From Massilia sp. HP4 (lineage in GTDB: Bacteria; Pseudomonadota; Gammaproteobacteria; Burkholderiales; Burkholderiaceae_D): a stretch of DNA of 64,000 nt. Under the pieces are notes generated by a model. That model searched no databases and had not been told where the DNA came from. It saw only the letters and a program-made list of their open reading frames with translations. The position numbers and the translations under genes were made by a program. The stretch covers positions 50,788 through 114,787 of the forward strand of contig NZ_STGG01000035.1 in the NCBI RefSeq assembly GCF_005222695.1. The letters are read 5' to 3'. The number at the start of each line of letters is the position of its first letter. The stretch's first letter is position 1. This document shows positions 17,241 through 25,484 of the stretch, one piece after another.

Positions 17241-20200
17241 GGACGACTCCGGTTTCTCTTGACCTGGCCGGCCATGGCCAGGCGGTAGACCGCCGGGATC
17301 ACCAGCAGCGAGAACAGCGGGGCGGTCAGCATGCCGCCGATCATGGGCGCGGCGATGCGCTGCATGACGTCGGCGCCGGCCGCGTCGGACAGCATCACGG
17401 GCACCAGGCCGCCCAGGATCACGGCCACCGTCATCGCCTTGGGCCGCAGGCGCAGCACGGCGCCGGCCACCAGCGCGCGGTAGGGGCGGCGCGGATCCGC
17501 AGCCAGCGCATGGTCGAGGTAGAGCAGCATCACGATGCCGAATTCGGCGGCCACCCCGGCCAGCGCGATCAGGCCCACCACCACCGCCACCGACAGCTGG
17601 AAGCCCAGCAGCCAGGTCAGCCACAGGCCGCCGGTGGCGGCGAACGGCAGGCTGGCCAGCACCAGCGCCACCTTCGCGCCGCTGCGCAAATGCAGTTGCA
17701 GCAGGCCCGCCACCAGGGCCAGGGTCAGGAGGCTGGCGCCCCACAGGCGCAGCTTGCCGTCCCTGAACTGCAGGTACTGGCCCTGCCAGTGCACGGTATA
17801 GCCGGGCGGCAGGCGCAGCGCGGCGTCGAGCAGCGGCTCGGCCGCCGCCAGGAAGCGTCCGGCGTCGCTCGAGGCGACATCGACATAGACATAGGCCACC
17901 GGGCGTCCGTTCTCGCTCTTGATCTCGGTGGGGCCGTCGGTCACGGCGAGGCGCGCCACCTGCGACAGCTGCAGCTGCACGCCGCCAGGCGCCTCGAGAC
18001 GGATGCCCGCCAGGGCGGTCGGGTCCTGGCGCTGCGCCAGCGGATAACGCAGCAGCACCGGATAGCGTTCGCGGCCCTTGATGATGGTGTCGATGGTGTT
18101 GCCGCCCACCGCCGCCGCCACCGCATCCTGGATCTCGGTCACGGCCAGGCCGTAGCGGGCGGCGGCGGCGCGGTCGATGTCGACCGCCAGGTAGCGCCCG
18201 GAGCCGACGCGGTCGGCGAATACCGAGCGTGCGCCCGGCACCGTGCGCAGCAGGCGCTCTGCGGCGCGCGCCTGTTGGTCCAGCACCGCCAGGTCGGGAC
18301 CGCCGATCTTGATCCCGAGTTCGCTGCGGATGCCGGTCGACAGCATGTCGATCCGGGTCTTGATCGGGTAGCCCCAGGCATTGGTCAGGCCCGGGATGCG
18401 CAGCGCCGCGTCGAGCTTCTCGACCAGCGCCGCCTGGCTGGGGGCCGAGCCGGCTGGCCACTGGTCGCGCGGCTTGAGCAAGATCGTGGTTTCCAGCATC
18501 GACAGCGGCGCCGGGTCGGTCGCGCTCTCGGCGCGCCCGGCCTTGCCGAAGACCTGGGCCACCTCGGGCATGGCGCGGATGATGCGGTCGGTCGCCGCCA
18601 GCAGCCGCGCCGCCTCGTCGGCACCGATGCCGGGCATGGTGGTCGGCATGTACAGCAGCTCGCCTTCGTCGAGCGGCGGCATGAACTCGGAACCCAGGCG
18701 CGCCAGGGGCAGCGCGCTCGAGGCCAGCACCGCCAGCGCAAGTGCGATCGCCGCGCGCGGCCGGCGCAGGGCGGCGCCGAGCAGCGGCCGGTACAGGCGC
18801 TGGAGAAAACGGTTGAGCGGATTGGCGTTTTCTGGCGGCAGGCGGCCGCGGATCAGGTAGCCCATCAGCACCGGCGTGAGCGTCACCGCCAGCATGGCGC
18901 TGGCCGCCATCGCATAGGTCTTGGTATAGGCCAGCGGCGCGAACAGGCGCAGCTCCTGGCCCTGCAGGGTAAACACCGGCAGGAACGAGACCGTGATGAT
19001 CAACAGCGAGAAGAACAGGGCGGGGCCCACCTCGATCGCCGACTGGCGCACCAGCGGCCAGATCGCGGCGCCCCTGGGCGGCTGGTCGAGACGCTCGAGG
19101 TGGCGGTGCATGTTCTCTATCATCACGATCGCGGCATCGACCATGGCGCCGACCGCGATCGCGATCCCACCCAGCGACATGATATTGGCCGATACGCCCT
19201 GCAGGCGCATGACCCACAGCGCGGCCAGGATCCCGAGCGGCAGGGTGACGATGGCCACCAGCGCCGAGCGCAGGCGGAACAGGAACACGCCGCAGATCAG
19301 CGCCACCACGATCGATTCCTCGACCAGCTTGCCGCGCAGGGTGGCGATGGCGCGCTCGATCAGGCCGGCCCGGTCGTAGGTGGTGACGATCTCGACCCCG
19401 GGCGGCAGGGTCTTGGCCAGCGCATCGAGGCGGGCACGCACCGCATGCGCCACCTCGAGCGCGTTGGCGCCGTGGCGCATCACGACCACCGCCGCGGCGA
19501 CATCCTCGCGGCCATCGAGGTCGGCGATGCCGCGCCGCGGGGCCGGGCCGGTGCCGACCTGGGCCAGTTGGTGCAGCGGGATGAAACGCTCGCCGGCCGC
19601 CACGCCCACCTGGGCCAGGTCGGCCACGCCTTCCAGGCGGCCGTCCATGCGCAGCAGGTATTCGGCGCCCCCCAGCTGCAGCGGCGCGCCGCCGCTGGCG
19701 CGATTGGCGCCGCGCACGGCGGCGGCTACCTGTTCCAGGCCCACGCCGTGGGCCGCCAGGCGCGCCGGATCGACCTCGATCTGGAACTGGCGCGCTTGCC
19801 CCCCGATGGCGGCCACCTCGGACACGCCGGGCACGCCCTGCAGCTCGAGCTTCAGGTGGAAGTCCTGGAGTGCGCGCAGGCGTTCCGGCCCCAGCCTGCC
19901 AGTGCGGTCGCGCAGCGCGTATTGATAGACCCAGCCGATGCCCGAGGCGTCCGGGCCGAGGCGCGGCATGGCGTCCGGCGGCAGCTGCCCGCGGGCCTGG
20001 GCCAGCACTTCCTGGACCCGGGTCCGGGCCCAGTACAGGTCGGTGCCGTCGTGGAAGATCAGGTAGACGAAGGATTCGCCGAACATCGAAAAGCCGCGCA
20101 CGGCGCGCGTGCCGGGCACCGCCAGCAGGGCGGCGGCAAGGGGATAAGTGACCTGGTCCTCGACCAGCTGCGGCGCCTGCCCAGGGTAGTCGGTGTTGAC

Positions 20201-20347
20201 GATGACCTGGACGTCGGACAGGTCGGGCAGGGCGTCCAGCGGCAGCCGCTGCAGCGAGACGATCCCGCCAAACAGCAGCGCGACGCTGGCGGCCAGCACC
20301 AGCAGGCGGTGGCGCAGCGACCAGTCGATGAGAGAAGCGACGCTCAT
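17237..20347 (-). CDS. cusA: Copper/silver efflux RND pump, CusA-like
   Basis: 1036 residues, close to E. coli CusA (1047), with the duplicated RND layout of 12 helices and two large periplasmic loops. The proton-relay region reads GGIAIAVGAMVDAAIVMIEN. All three methionine contexts of the CusA copper site are present: LLYMPTTMPG, LSMLETTILL and IDMLSTGI. This supports Cu(I)/Ag(I) rather than Zn/Co export. The start overlaps the cusB stop (ATGA) and the stop overlaps resB. No outer-membrane CusC partner is encoded nearby, so the pump must borrow one or feed a periplasmic acceptor. Location downstream of nirK and ncgA, both copper enzymes, suggests copper homeostasis during denitrification. 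Confidence 0.92.
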   Translation of the reverse strand: MSVASLIDWSLRHRLLVLAASVALLFGGIVSLQRLPLDALPDLSDVQVIVNTDYPGQAPQLVEDQVTYPLAAALLAVPGTRAVRGFSMFGESFVYLIFHDGTDLYWARTRVQEVLAQARGQLPPDAMPRLGPDASGIGWVYQYALRDRTGRLGPERLRALQDFHLKLELQGVPGVSEVAAIGGQARQFQIEVDPARLAAHGVGLEQVAAAVRGANRASGGAPLQLGGAEYLLRMDGRLEGVADLAQVGVAAGERFIPLHQLAQVGTGPAPRRGIADLDGREDVAAAVVVMRHGANALEVAHAVRARLDALAKTLPPGVEIVTTYDRAGLIERAIATLRGKLVEESIVVALICGVFLFRLRSALVAIVTLPLGILAALWVMRLQGVSANIMSLGGIAIAVGAMVDAAIVMIENMHRHLERLDQPPRGAAIWPLVRQSAIEVGPALFFSLLIITVSFLPVFTLQGQELRLFAPLAYTKTYAMAASAMLAVTLTPVLMGYLIRGRLPPENANPLNRFLQRLYRPLLGAALRRPRAAIALALAVLASSALPLARLGSEFMPPLDEGELLYMPTTMPGIGADEAARLLAATDRIIRAMPEVAQVFGKAGRAESATDPAPLSMLETTILLKPRDQWPAGSAPSQAALVEKLDAALRIPGLTNAWGYPIKTRIDMLSTGIRSELGIKIGGPDLAVLDQQARAAERLLRTVPGARSVFADRVGSGRYLAVDIDRAAAARYGLAVTEIQDAVAAAVGGNTIDTIIKGRERYPVLLRYPLAQRQDPTALAGIRLEAPGGVQLQLSQVARLAVTDGPTEIKSENGRPVAYVYVDVASSDAGRFLAAAEPLLDAALRLPPGYTVHWQGQYLQFRDGKLRLWGASLLTLALVAGLLQLHLRSGAKVALVLASLPFAATGGLWLTWLLGFQLSVAVVVGLIALAGVAAEFGIVMLLYLDHALAADPRRPYRALVAGAVLRLRPKAMTVAVILGGLVPVMLSDAAGADVMQRIAAPMIGGMLTAPLFSLLVIPAVYRLAMAGQVKRNRSRP

Positions 20348-21729
20348 GGCATGCTCCCGCCATGCTGGTGGCCGTGACCCGCATGCGAAGCCGGGGCTGC
20401 CGGGGTGGCCGGGGCGGCCGGGACCGATGGCGGCGTGCGGCAGATGTCCGGGTCGTCGAGGCTCATGGGCAGCATCGATGGATCGGGCCGCGCATTGGCC
20501 TGCAGCGCCAGCGCGCCGTCGAGCAAGAATTGCGCGCGCACCGCGACCCGCTCGCCGGCCTTGAGGCCAGACACCACGGCGATCGCTTCGTCGGATTCGA
20601 TGCCGGTCTCGATCGCGACCCGCTCGAAATGGTTGTCGGGCGCGGCGCGCAGCACGTAGTCGCCGGCGCCGGTGCGGATCAGGGCTTCGCGCGGGATGCT
20701 GAGGCCATGCTGGCTGCGGGTCTCGATGGTGGCGTCGGCGAAGGCGCCGGGCGCGAACGCCGCGCCATGGCCGCTCACTGCCACGCGCACGCGCGCGGTG
20801 CGGCTGCCGGGATCGATCTGCACGGTCGACAGGTCGAGCCGTGCCTCGGCCACGGCGCCACGCTCGATCGTCGAGCGCAGCCGCACCCGGTCGCCATCCC
20901 TGAGCCAGGCCAGCTGGTCGGGGAACAGGGTCAGTTCGGCCCACAGGCGGCGGTTGTCGGCGTAGGCCAGGATCTGCTGCATCGGCGTCACGTAGCCGCC
21001 GGCGCGGGCGCCGATCGCGGTCACCACGCCGTCGCGCAGGGCGCGCACCGGCACCACCTCGATGATGCGGCGGCCGCGTTCGAGTTCCTCGACCAGTTCC
21101 TCGTCCATGCCGGCCGCGATCAGGCGAGCGCGATTGCGGAAGCGCTCCTTGGCCAGGCTGCCGGCCATCGCATTGGTGGCGCCGCCCATTCCGCCGTCGG
21201 TCGACAGCAGGGCGTCCTTGCGCACCAGCAGGTCGATGTACTCGCGCTGGCGCTGCTGCAATTCGGGGGAGTAGATCTCGTACAGCACCTGGCCGCGCCG
21301 GATGCGGTCGCCGACGCCGCGCGCCTGCATGCTGCGCAGCCAGCCCTCGACCGTGGGATTGACCTCGACCACGGCGCTGTCATCAAGCGCGATGCTGGCA
21401 TACGCGTGGATGGTGCGCGCCAGCGGGCCGCTGGCGACGACCGCCGTTTCCAGCCCCATGCTGCGCTGGGCCTCGGGCGCCACGTGCACGCCGTCGCCGG
21501 CAGGGCCCATGGTCATCGGCGCCGCGCCGACCTTCACCAGGGTCATATTGCAGATCGGGCAGTTGCCGGGCTTGGGCAGGCGCAGGTGCGAATGCATGCC
21601 GCAGGTGTACAGCGCGCCCGCGGCCTGCGCGGGGCCGGCGCCGCGGCGGGTCCAGGCGTAGCCGCCCGCCGCGCCGCCGGCGGCGACCAGCGCCAGGCCG
21701 GCGATGAAGGATCGGCGTGACAGTGCCAT
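20344..21729 (-). CDS. cusB: RND periplasmic adaptor, CusB-like, with heavy-metal-binding domain and Tat-type signal
   Basis: 461 residues from the ATG at 21727-21729, preceded by AAAGGAGC. The N-terminus MALSRRSFIAGLALVAAGG has the twin-arginine pattern SRRSFI, unusual for an adaptor that needs no cofactor folded in the cytoplasm. A heavy-metal-binding domain follows (YTCGMHSH, then GNCPICNMTLVKV, about 45-75), then the barrel-sandwich and alpha-hairpin (about 125-240) and beta-barrel parts of membrane fusion proteins. The tail is His/Met rich (HAGHGHQHGGSMP) and may bind copper. It is translationally coupled to cusA. It hands Cu(I) to CusA and bridges to an outer-membrane channel. Confidence 0.88.
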   Translation of the reverse strand: MALSRRSFIAGLALVAAGGAAGGYAWTRRGAGPAQAAGALYTCGMHSHLRLPKPGNCPICNMTLVKVGAAPMTMGPAGDGVHVAPEAQRSMGLETAVVASGPLARTIHAYASIALDDSAVVEVNPTVEGWLRSMQARGVGDRIRRGQVLYEIYSPELQQRQREYIDLLVRKDALLSTDGGMGGATNAMAGSLAKERFRNRARLIAAGMDEELVEELERGRRIIEVVPVRALRDGVVTAIGARAGGYVTPMQQILAYADNRRLWAELTLFPDQLAWLRDGDRVRLRSTIERGAVAEARLDLSTVQIDPGSRTARVRVAVSGHGAAFAPGAFADATIETRSQHGLSIPREALIRTGAGDYVLRAAPDNHFERVAIETGIESDEAIAVVSGLKAGERVAVRAQFLLDGALALQANARPDPSMLPMSLDDPDICRTPPSVPAAPATPAAPASHAGHGHQHGGSMP

Positions 21730-21744
21730 CTCGTGCTCCTTTGG

Positions 21745-21770
21745 AAAAGGGCGGGCCTTGCGGCCCACCC
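21745..21770 (-). terminator. Stem-loop with UUUU tail between nirK and cusB
   Basis: Read on the minus strand, GGGTGGGCC pairs with GGCCCGCCC over nine positions (one G-U wobble) around a GCAA tetraloop of the GNRA type, followed at once by TTTT. It lies in the 60-bp gap between nirK and cusB, the only sizeable gap from ncgA to DUF2818. The short U run suggests partial termination or an RNA-processing barrier that lowers cusBA-resB-ccsA expression relative to nirK. Confidence 0.6.
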
Positions 21771-21789
21771 TCCTGGCGAATTGAAGCGC

Positions 21790-22719
21790 TTAGCGCACCA
21801 GGATGTTTTCGCCGCGACCCATCTTCGGATCGGCGTCGTTGGTGAACTGCAGGATCGCGATGCCGCCGGTGAGGGCCTGGCGCATCGAGTGGGTCACCAG
21901 CGCGTTGGCGCCTTCGACCGGCGAGATGATGTCGAACGACGAGGCGTCGCCCGGGCCCACCACATAGCTCTGCAGGCCGTGCAGCTGGTTCTTCGGATTG
22001 CCGCTCGGGTAGACGCGGTCCCAGATGCCGGCGATCGCGTGGAACGAGGCGAATTCGTTCGCGCCGGCATTGATGAAGTGGATGCGTACGCGCTCGCCCG
22101 GCTTGGCCTGCAGCATGCGGGTGGCGGCCGGATCGTGCACCGGGTCGTACTTGAAGATGCCGCCGTTGAACAGGATGTTGGTCCATTTGTTGTCCATCAT
22201 CTCGGCCTGGTTGTCCGGGTTCTGGTACAGCTCGGACTGGATCAGCACGTATTCGCGGTCGGCCTTCGGCATCGCCTTCTTGTCCTTCGGCTCGACGATG
22301 ATCGCGCCATACATGCCGCGCGCGATGTGCTGGATCATCGGATCGGCGCCGCAGTGGTAGTAGAAGATGCCCGGATAGTCGGCGCGGAAGGTGTAGCTGC
22401 CTTTCTCGCCCGGCTTGACCTGCTCGAAGTCCTTGACCACGTCGACCCGCGCCGCGTGGAAGTCCATCGAGTGCGAGTTCTTGCTCGACTTGTCGTTGTA
22501 CAGCGTGAATTCGACGATATCGCCTTCTTCCACGTGGACCACGGGGCCGGGCACCATGCCGTCGAAGGTCCAGGAGCGGTACATCGTGCCCTTGTTGTCG
22601 ATCGGCGTTTCGACTTCCTTGGCGGTCATGCTGACCTTGACGGTCTTGGCCTGCGCGGCCATCGGTGCCAACAGCGCCAGGGCGAGGCCGAGAGCGATGC
22701 AAAGTGAGGTTTGTTTCAT
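21790..22719 (-). CDS. nirK: Copper-containing nitrite reductase
   Basis: 309 residues with a signal peptide (cleaved after AAQA, about residue 24) and two cupredoxin domains. Type 1 copper ligands can be placed at H83, C123, H131 and M136; type 2 ligands at H88, H122 and H277. The catalytic Asp (D86 in HSMDFHAA) and His (H227 in FHAIAG) are also present. The enzyme reduces nitrite to NO in the periplasm. It is shorter than the classical 340-380-residue NirK and has a compact C-terminus, like the enzyme of ammonia oxidisers. It is the fourth gene after ncgA, ncgB and ncgC, the Nitrosomonas europaea order, and should be under NsrR control from the ncgA promoter. Another two-domain copper oxidase function is possible, but the ligand set fits NirK. 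Confidence 0.85.
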   Translation of the reverse strand: MKQTSLCIALGLALALLAPMAAQAKTVKVSMTAKEVETPIDNKGTMYRSWTFDGMVPGPVVHVEEGDIVEFTLYNDKSSKNSHSMDFHAARVDVVKDFEQVKPGEKGSYTFRADYPGIFYYHCGADPMIQHIARGMYGAIIVEPKDKKAMPKADREYVLIQSELYQNPDNQAEMMDNKWTNILFNGGIFKYDPVHDPAATRMLQAKPGERVRIHFINAGANEFASFHAIAGIWDRVYPSGNPKNQLHGLQSYVVGPGDASSFDIISPVEGANALVTHSMRQALTGGIAILQFTNDADPKMGRGENILVR

Positions 22720-22739
22720 GGTGTTTCCCTGTTATGGAT

Positions 22740-23129
22740 TTATTTGGCGCCGCTCTTGCTGACGAAGCGCAGGTAGGTCACGAGTTCGTTGATCTGTTCG
22801 TCGTTCAGTACTCCTTCCCATTTAGGCATCAATACGGATTTGCTCACCGCCAGGCCGCCGCCCTTGATCGCCTTGAACAGGGTCTCGTCGGGGGTGTCGC
22901 CCATGGCCTTGGTGTCGGTGTGGTCGCGCGGCTTGACCGCCATCGCGGCGCTGTTGATGCCGTTGCCGTCGCGGTTGATGCCGTGGCACTGGACGCAATA
23001 GGTGTCGTACAGCTTGACGGCGCGCGGGTTCGGTTCGGCAGCGCGGGCAGGCGACAGTGCGCCGGCCAGCATGAGCGCGAGCGCGAGTGTGGGCACGAGG
23101 CGGGGGAGCGTGATAGGCGTGCGCATCAT
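22740..23129 (-). CDS. ncgC: Monoheme cytochrome c, NcgC-like
   Basis: 129 residues with a signal peptide (ending SPARA, near residue 30) and one heme motif CVQCH at 45-49; the axial methionine is likely in SVLMPKWEG. It is a class I periplasmic c-type cytochrome. It overlaps ncgB by four bases and precedes nirK by 20. By analogy with the N. europaea nirK cluster it takes part in electron delivery to NirK or NcgA. The start was set at MMRTPIT, with GGAGAA upstream; the longer open frame upstream is a shadow of ncgB. Confidence 0.85.
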   Translation of the reverse strand: MMRTPITLPRLVPTLALALMLAGALSPARAAEPNPRAVKLYDTYCVQCHGINRDGNGINSAAMAVKPRDHTDTKAMGDTPDETLFKAIKGGGLAVSKSVLMPKWEGVLNDEQINELVTYLRFVSKSGAK

Positions 23130-23815
23130 TTCTTCTCCTGGTTCTTCAACGTGGACATGTAGCTGGTCAGCTTCTGCATGTCGGCGTCGGTCAGGCCGAG
23201 CGTCGGCATCCAGGTGTGCGGGTCGAAGCGCTGCGGATCCTTCATATAGGCCAGCATGAAGTCGGGCTGCAGGCGCGCGCCGGCGCTGTACAGTTCGGGC
23301 CCGGACAGCGGCGCATCGCCCGGCTTGGCGGCGTGGCACGAGGTGCAGCCGCGCAGCTTGGAGAACAGCATCGAGGCCATCGAGCCGCCCGGTTCGCCCT
23401 TGTGGGCGCCTGGTGTGACCAGGCCGTCGGGCTTGAGGGCCATCAGCAGTTCGGCCGCGGCCTTGGCGTCGGCCGCCGACAGTTTCGGATGCGGCGCGAC
23501 CTTGGCCGCGTCGATGGTGTCGACCGCGCGGTCGGCGCCGGCCTTCACGGCGTGCAGGAACATGGCGCCGCCGGGGCGGATCGTGGTCGGGTTCTGCAGC
23601 CAGGCCACCAGCCACTCCTGGTTGAACTTGGCGCCGGCGTAGTACAGGTCGGGGCCCTTGCGTTCGAGGATGCGCTCGAGCGAGGCTTTCTCTGGCTTGG
23701 CGATCGCGTGGCAGGCCACGCATTGCTGCGACAGCAGGTCGGCCGAGTGGGCCGCGCCGGGGAGCAGGGTGAAGGCGAGGGCGGCCAGGATGGCGCGCAG
23801 GGAAGTCGTGTTCAT
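23126..23815 (-). CDS. ncgB: Diheme cytochrome c, NcgB-like
   Basis: 229 residues with a signal peptide (ending AAHSA, near 25) and two heme motifs, CVACH at 32-36 and CTSCH at 157-161, each followed by a cytochrome c fold; WMPTLGL probably supplies the second axial methionine. It is a periplasmic electron carrier between the bc1 complex or quinol pool and the copper enzymes NcgA/NirK. It starts 11 bases after the ncgA stop and overlaps ncgC by four. Heme attachment is probably done by the ResB/CcsA pair encoded downstream. Confidence 0.85.
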   Translation of the reverse strand: MNTTSLRAILAALAFTLLPGAAHSADLLSQQCVACHAIAKPEKASLERILERKGPDLYYAGAKFNQEWLVAWLQNPTTIRPGGAMFLHAVKAGADRAVDTIDAAKVAPHPKLSAADAKAAAELLMALKPDGLVTPGAHKGEPGGSMASMLFSKLRGCTSCHAAKPGDAPLSGPELYSAGARLQPDFMLAYMKDPQRFDPHTWMPTLGLTDADMQKLTSYMSTLKNQEKK

Positions 23816-23826
23816 CTCATTTCTCC

Positions 23827-24867
23827 TTACTGGACCGCCTGGCCCTTGAAGCCATCGTGCATATAAATGCCCGGACCCTTGCGCAGCGAATCCTCGTAGT
23901 AGAAGTTCGGCTCGAACTTCTTGTTCTTCCACTCGTAGAAGTCGGGCTTCTTGATCTCGGTGTACTCGAGCACGCTCATGATCCCGCCCATCGGACGGTC
24001 GCCGTTCATGGTGTGCGTGTCGACGTGGTCGTGCAGCATCCACAGGCCGGGATTGTCGGCAGTGAAGATCACGTCGTAGCGTTCGCCCGGCGCGACCGCG
24101 ATGGTGTCGGCCTTGTAGGGCGCCGGCAGCGGGAAGCCATCCTTGAAGGCGACCGTCATCACGTGGCCGTGCAGGTGGATGCTGTGGACCTTGTCGCCGG
24201 AGCCGATCAGACGCAGGCGCACCACGTCGCCCTTGGTCACGCGCATCGGCTGGTTGTCGGGGTAGGACTTGCCGTTGATGGTGAAGTAGTCGAAGACGTC
24301 GCCCGGCACGCCACCGAAGCCCGGTTTGTTGGCCCACTTCGAATCCCAGTCCGAGAACATCAGGATGAAGTCCTTGGTGACGGTCTTCTCGAGCGCGGTC
24401 GGCTTCTTCGGCTTGACGATGAAGGGCCCCCACATGCCGCGCAGGGCGACGTGCTCGTTGACGTTGACGTGGCAGTGGTACCACATGGTGCCCGAAGGAT
24501 CGGCGGTGAACTTGTAGGTGAAGGACTCGCCGGGGGCGATGTTCGGCTGGGTCACGCCCGGCACCCCGTCCATCTGCCAGGTCCCTTTCTGCACCATGCC
24601 ATGCCAATGGATGGTATGCGGCAGCGCGGTGACGTTATTGACGGTGACTTCGACCTGGTCGCCTTCGTCGACATAGAACAGCGGGCCCGGCACCTGGCCC
24701 TGGAAGGCGAAGGTATGGAACTGCTGCTTCTCGACCAGCGTGATGCGGGTGTCCTCGATATTCATCTCGAACTTGCGCTCGGCCGCGAACGCGGCGCTCC
24801 CGGCCAGGGCGCCGATCGCAAGCAGGGCGGCGGCGGCGCCGCGCCAGCCGCGTGTGGTGGCATGCAT
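23827..24867 (-). CDS. ncgA: Two-domain multicopper oxidase, NcgA-like
   Basis: 346 residues with a signal peptide (SAAFA, near 28). Domain 1 has H87-W-H89, H131-C132-H133, H139 and M145, a complete type 1 copper set plus trinuclear ligands. Domain 2 has H231-L-H233 and H279-D-H281 but no cysteine, so its type 1 site is lost. This is the type C layout of two-domain laccases, as in the blue copper oxidase of the Nitrosomonas nirK cluster. Such enzymes work as trimers and reduce O2; in N. europaea the gene is linked to nitrite tolerance. AAGGAGA precedes the ATG. One NsrR-type box overlaps the promoter and another lies just before the ribosome binding site. Confidence 0.87.
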   Translation of the reverse strand: MHATTRGWRGAAAALLAIGALAGSAAFAAERKFEMNIEDTRITLVEKQQFHTFAFQGQVPGPLFYVDEGDQVEVTVNNVTALPHTIHWHGMVQKGTWQMDGVPGVTQPNIAPGESFTYKFTADPSGTMWYHCHVNVNEHVALRGMWGPFIVKPKKPTALEKTVTKDFILMFSDWDSKWANKPGFGGVPGDVFDYFTINGKSYPDNQPMRVTKGDVVRLRLIGSGDKVHSIHLHGHVMTVAFKDGFPLPAPYKADTIAVAPGERYDVIFTADNPGLWMLHDHVDTHTMNGDRPMGGIMSVLEYTEIKKPDFYEWKNKKFEPNFYYEDSLRKGPGIYMHDGFKGQAVQ

Positions 24868-24880
24868 GGTGTTCTCCTTA

Positions 24881-24903
24881 AAAATGTATTTCAAATGCAG
24901 CTT
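24881..24903. promoter_or_regulatory. NsrR-type box in the ncgA leader
   Basis: A 23-bp site with half-sites AAAATGTATTT and AAATGCAGCTT around one base, against the NsrR consensus halves AAGATGYATTT and AAATRCATCTT. It lies directly upstream of the ncgA ribosome binding site, about 40-65 nt downstream of the predicted transcription start, so binding would act as a roadblock. Confidence 0.7.
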
Positions 24904-24942
24904 TAGATTCAAAAAAAATACCGGTAACGGCGTCTTGGTTTG

Positions 24943-24980
24943 AACATGCATATTGTATGTACCTTATTACCTGTTCGCAA
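24943..24980 (-). promoter_or_regulatory. ncgA promoter with overlapping NsrR-type box
   Basis: On the minus strand, TTGCGA (24980-24975) and TACAAT (24957-24952) are 17 bp apart, a good sigma-70 promoter with a predicted start near 24945. A second 23-bp NsrR-type palindrome covers the -10 (24943-24965; halves AACATGCATAT and GTATGTACCTT). NsrR bound here would block RNA polymerase until its cluster meets NO. Confidence 0.65.
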
Positions 24981-25001
24981 TGTTCCTCGGCCTGTTGCAG
25001 G

Positions 25002-25472
25002 CTATCGCTCTTGGGAGATGGGCAGCAGGTGGATGATGCGCTGTGGTGCTATCGGTGGCGCGAACTGGGCCGATGCGGTCAGCAGCGAGGCCAGCGTGTG
25101 GCGGTCGAGCTCGTCGAGATACGCGTCGGTGGCGCGCGCCAGGACATGCTTCAGGCCGCAGGCCGGCCCCATCGCACAGTTGCTCCCGCCGCTGCCGAAG
25201 CACTCGGCCATGTGGAAATCGGCTTCGGCCACGCGCACGACTTCGCCGATCCGGATGCCGGCGGCGGGGCGGCCCAGGCGAAAGCCGCCCTTGCGCCCGC
25301 GCACGGTCTCGACGAAGCCGGCCTGGCCGAGCGCGCACACCACCTTCATCAAGTGGTTCTTCGAAATCCGGTGCAGGTCGGCCATCTCCTGGATGGTGAA
25401 CTGGGTGCCGTCGTTGGCGGCCAGGTGCAGCAGCACGCGCAGCGTGTAGTCGGTGAACGAAGTCAGGCGCAT
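25002..25472 (-). CDS. nsrR: NO-sensing repressor NsrR (Rrf2 family)
   Basis: 156 residues. The winged helix-turn-helix covers about 1-70 (EMADLHRISKNHLMKVV), followed by a dimerisation helix and three cysteines, C91, C99 and C105, placed as the Fe-S ligands of NsrR. The cluster reacts with nitric oxide, which releases DNA. In this window the predicted targets are ncgABC-nirK, nsrR itself and norZ. The gene points the same way as ncgA, with about 135 bp between, and has its own promoter covered by an NsrR box, implying autoregulation. Confidence 0.9.
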   Translation of the reverse strand: MRLTSFTDYTLRVLLHLAANDGTQFTIQEMADLHRISKNHLMKVVCALGQAGFVETVRGRKGGFRLGRPAAGIRIGEVVRVAEADFHMAECFGSGGSNCAMGPACGLKHVLARATDAYLDELDRHTLASLLTASAQFAPPIAPQRIIHLLPISQER

Positions 25473-25484
25473 GGTGACGATCAG

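Noticed and set aside
15348..20384. A single 1678-codon open frame on the minus strand across resB and cusA.
   Set aside because: Its first part is out of frame with cusA and reads as Arg/Ala/Pro-rich shadow sequence; only the last 630 codons, from MIALLRSM, show ResB features. High GC content keeps such frames open.
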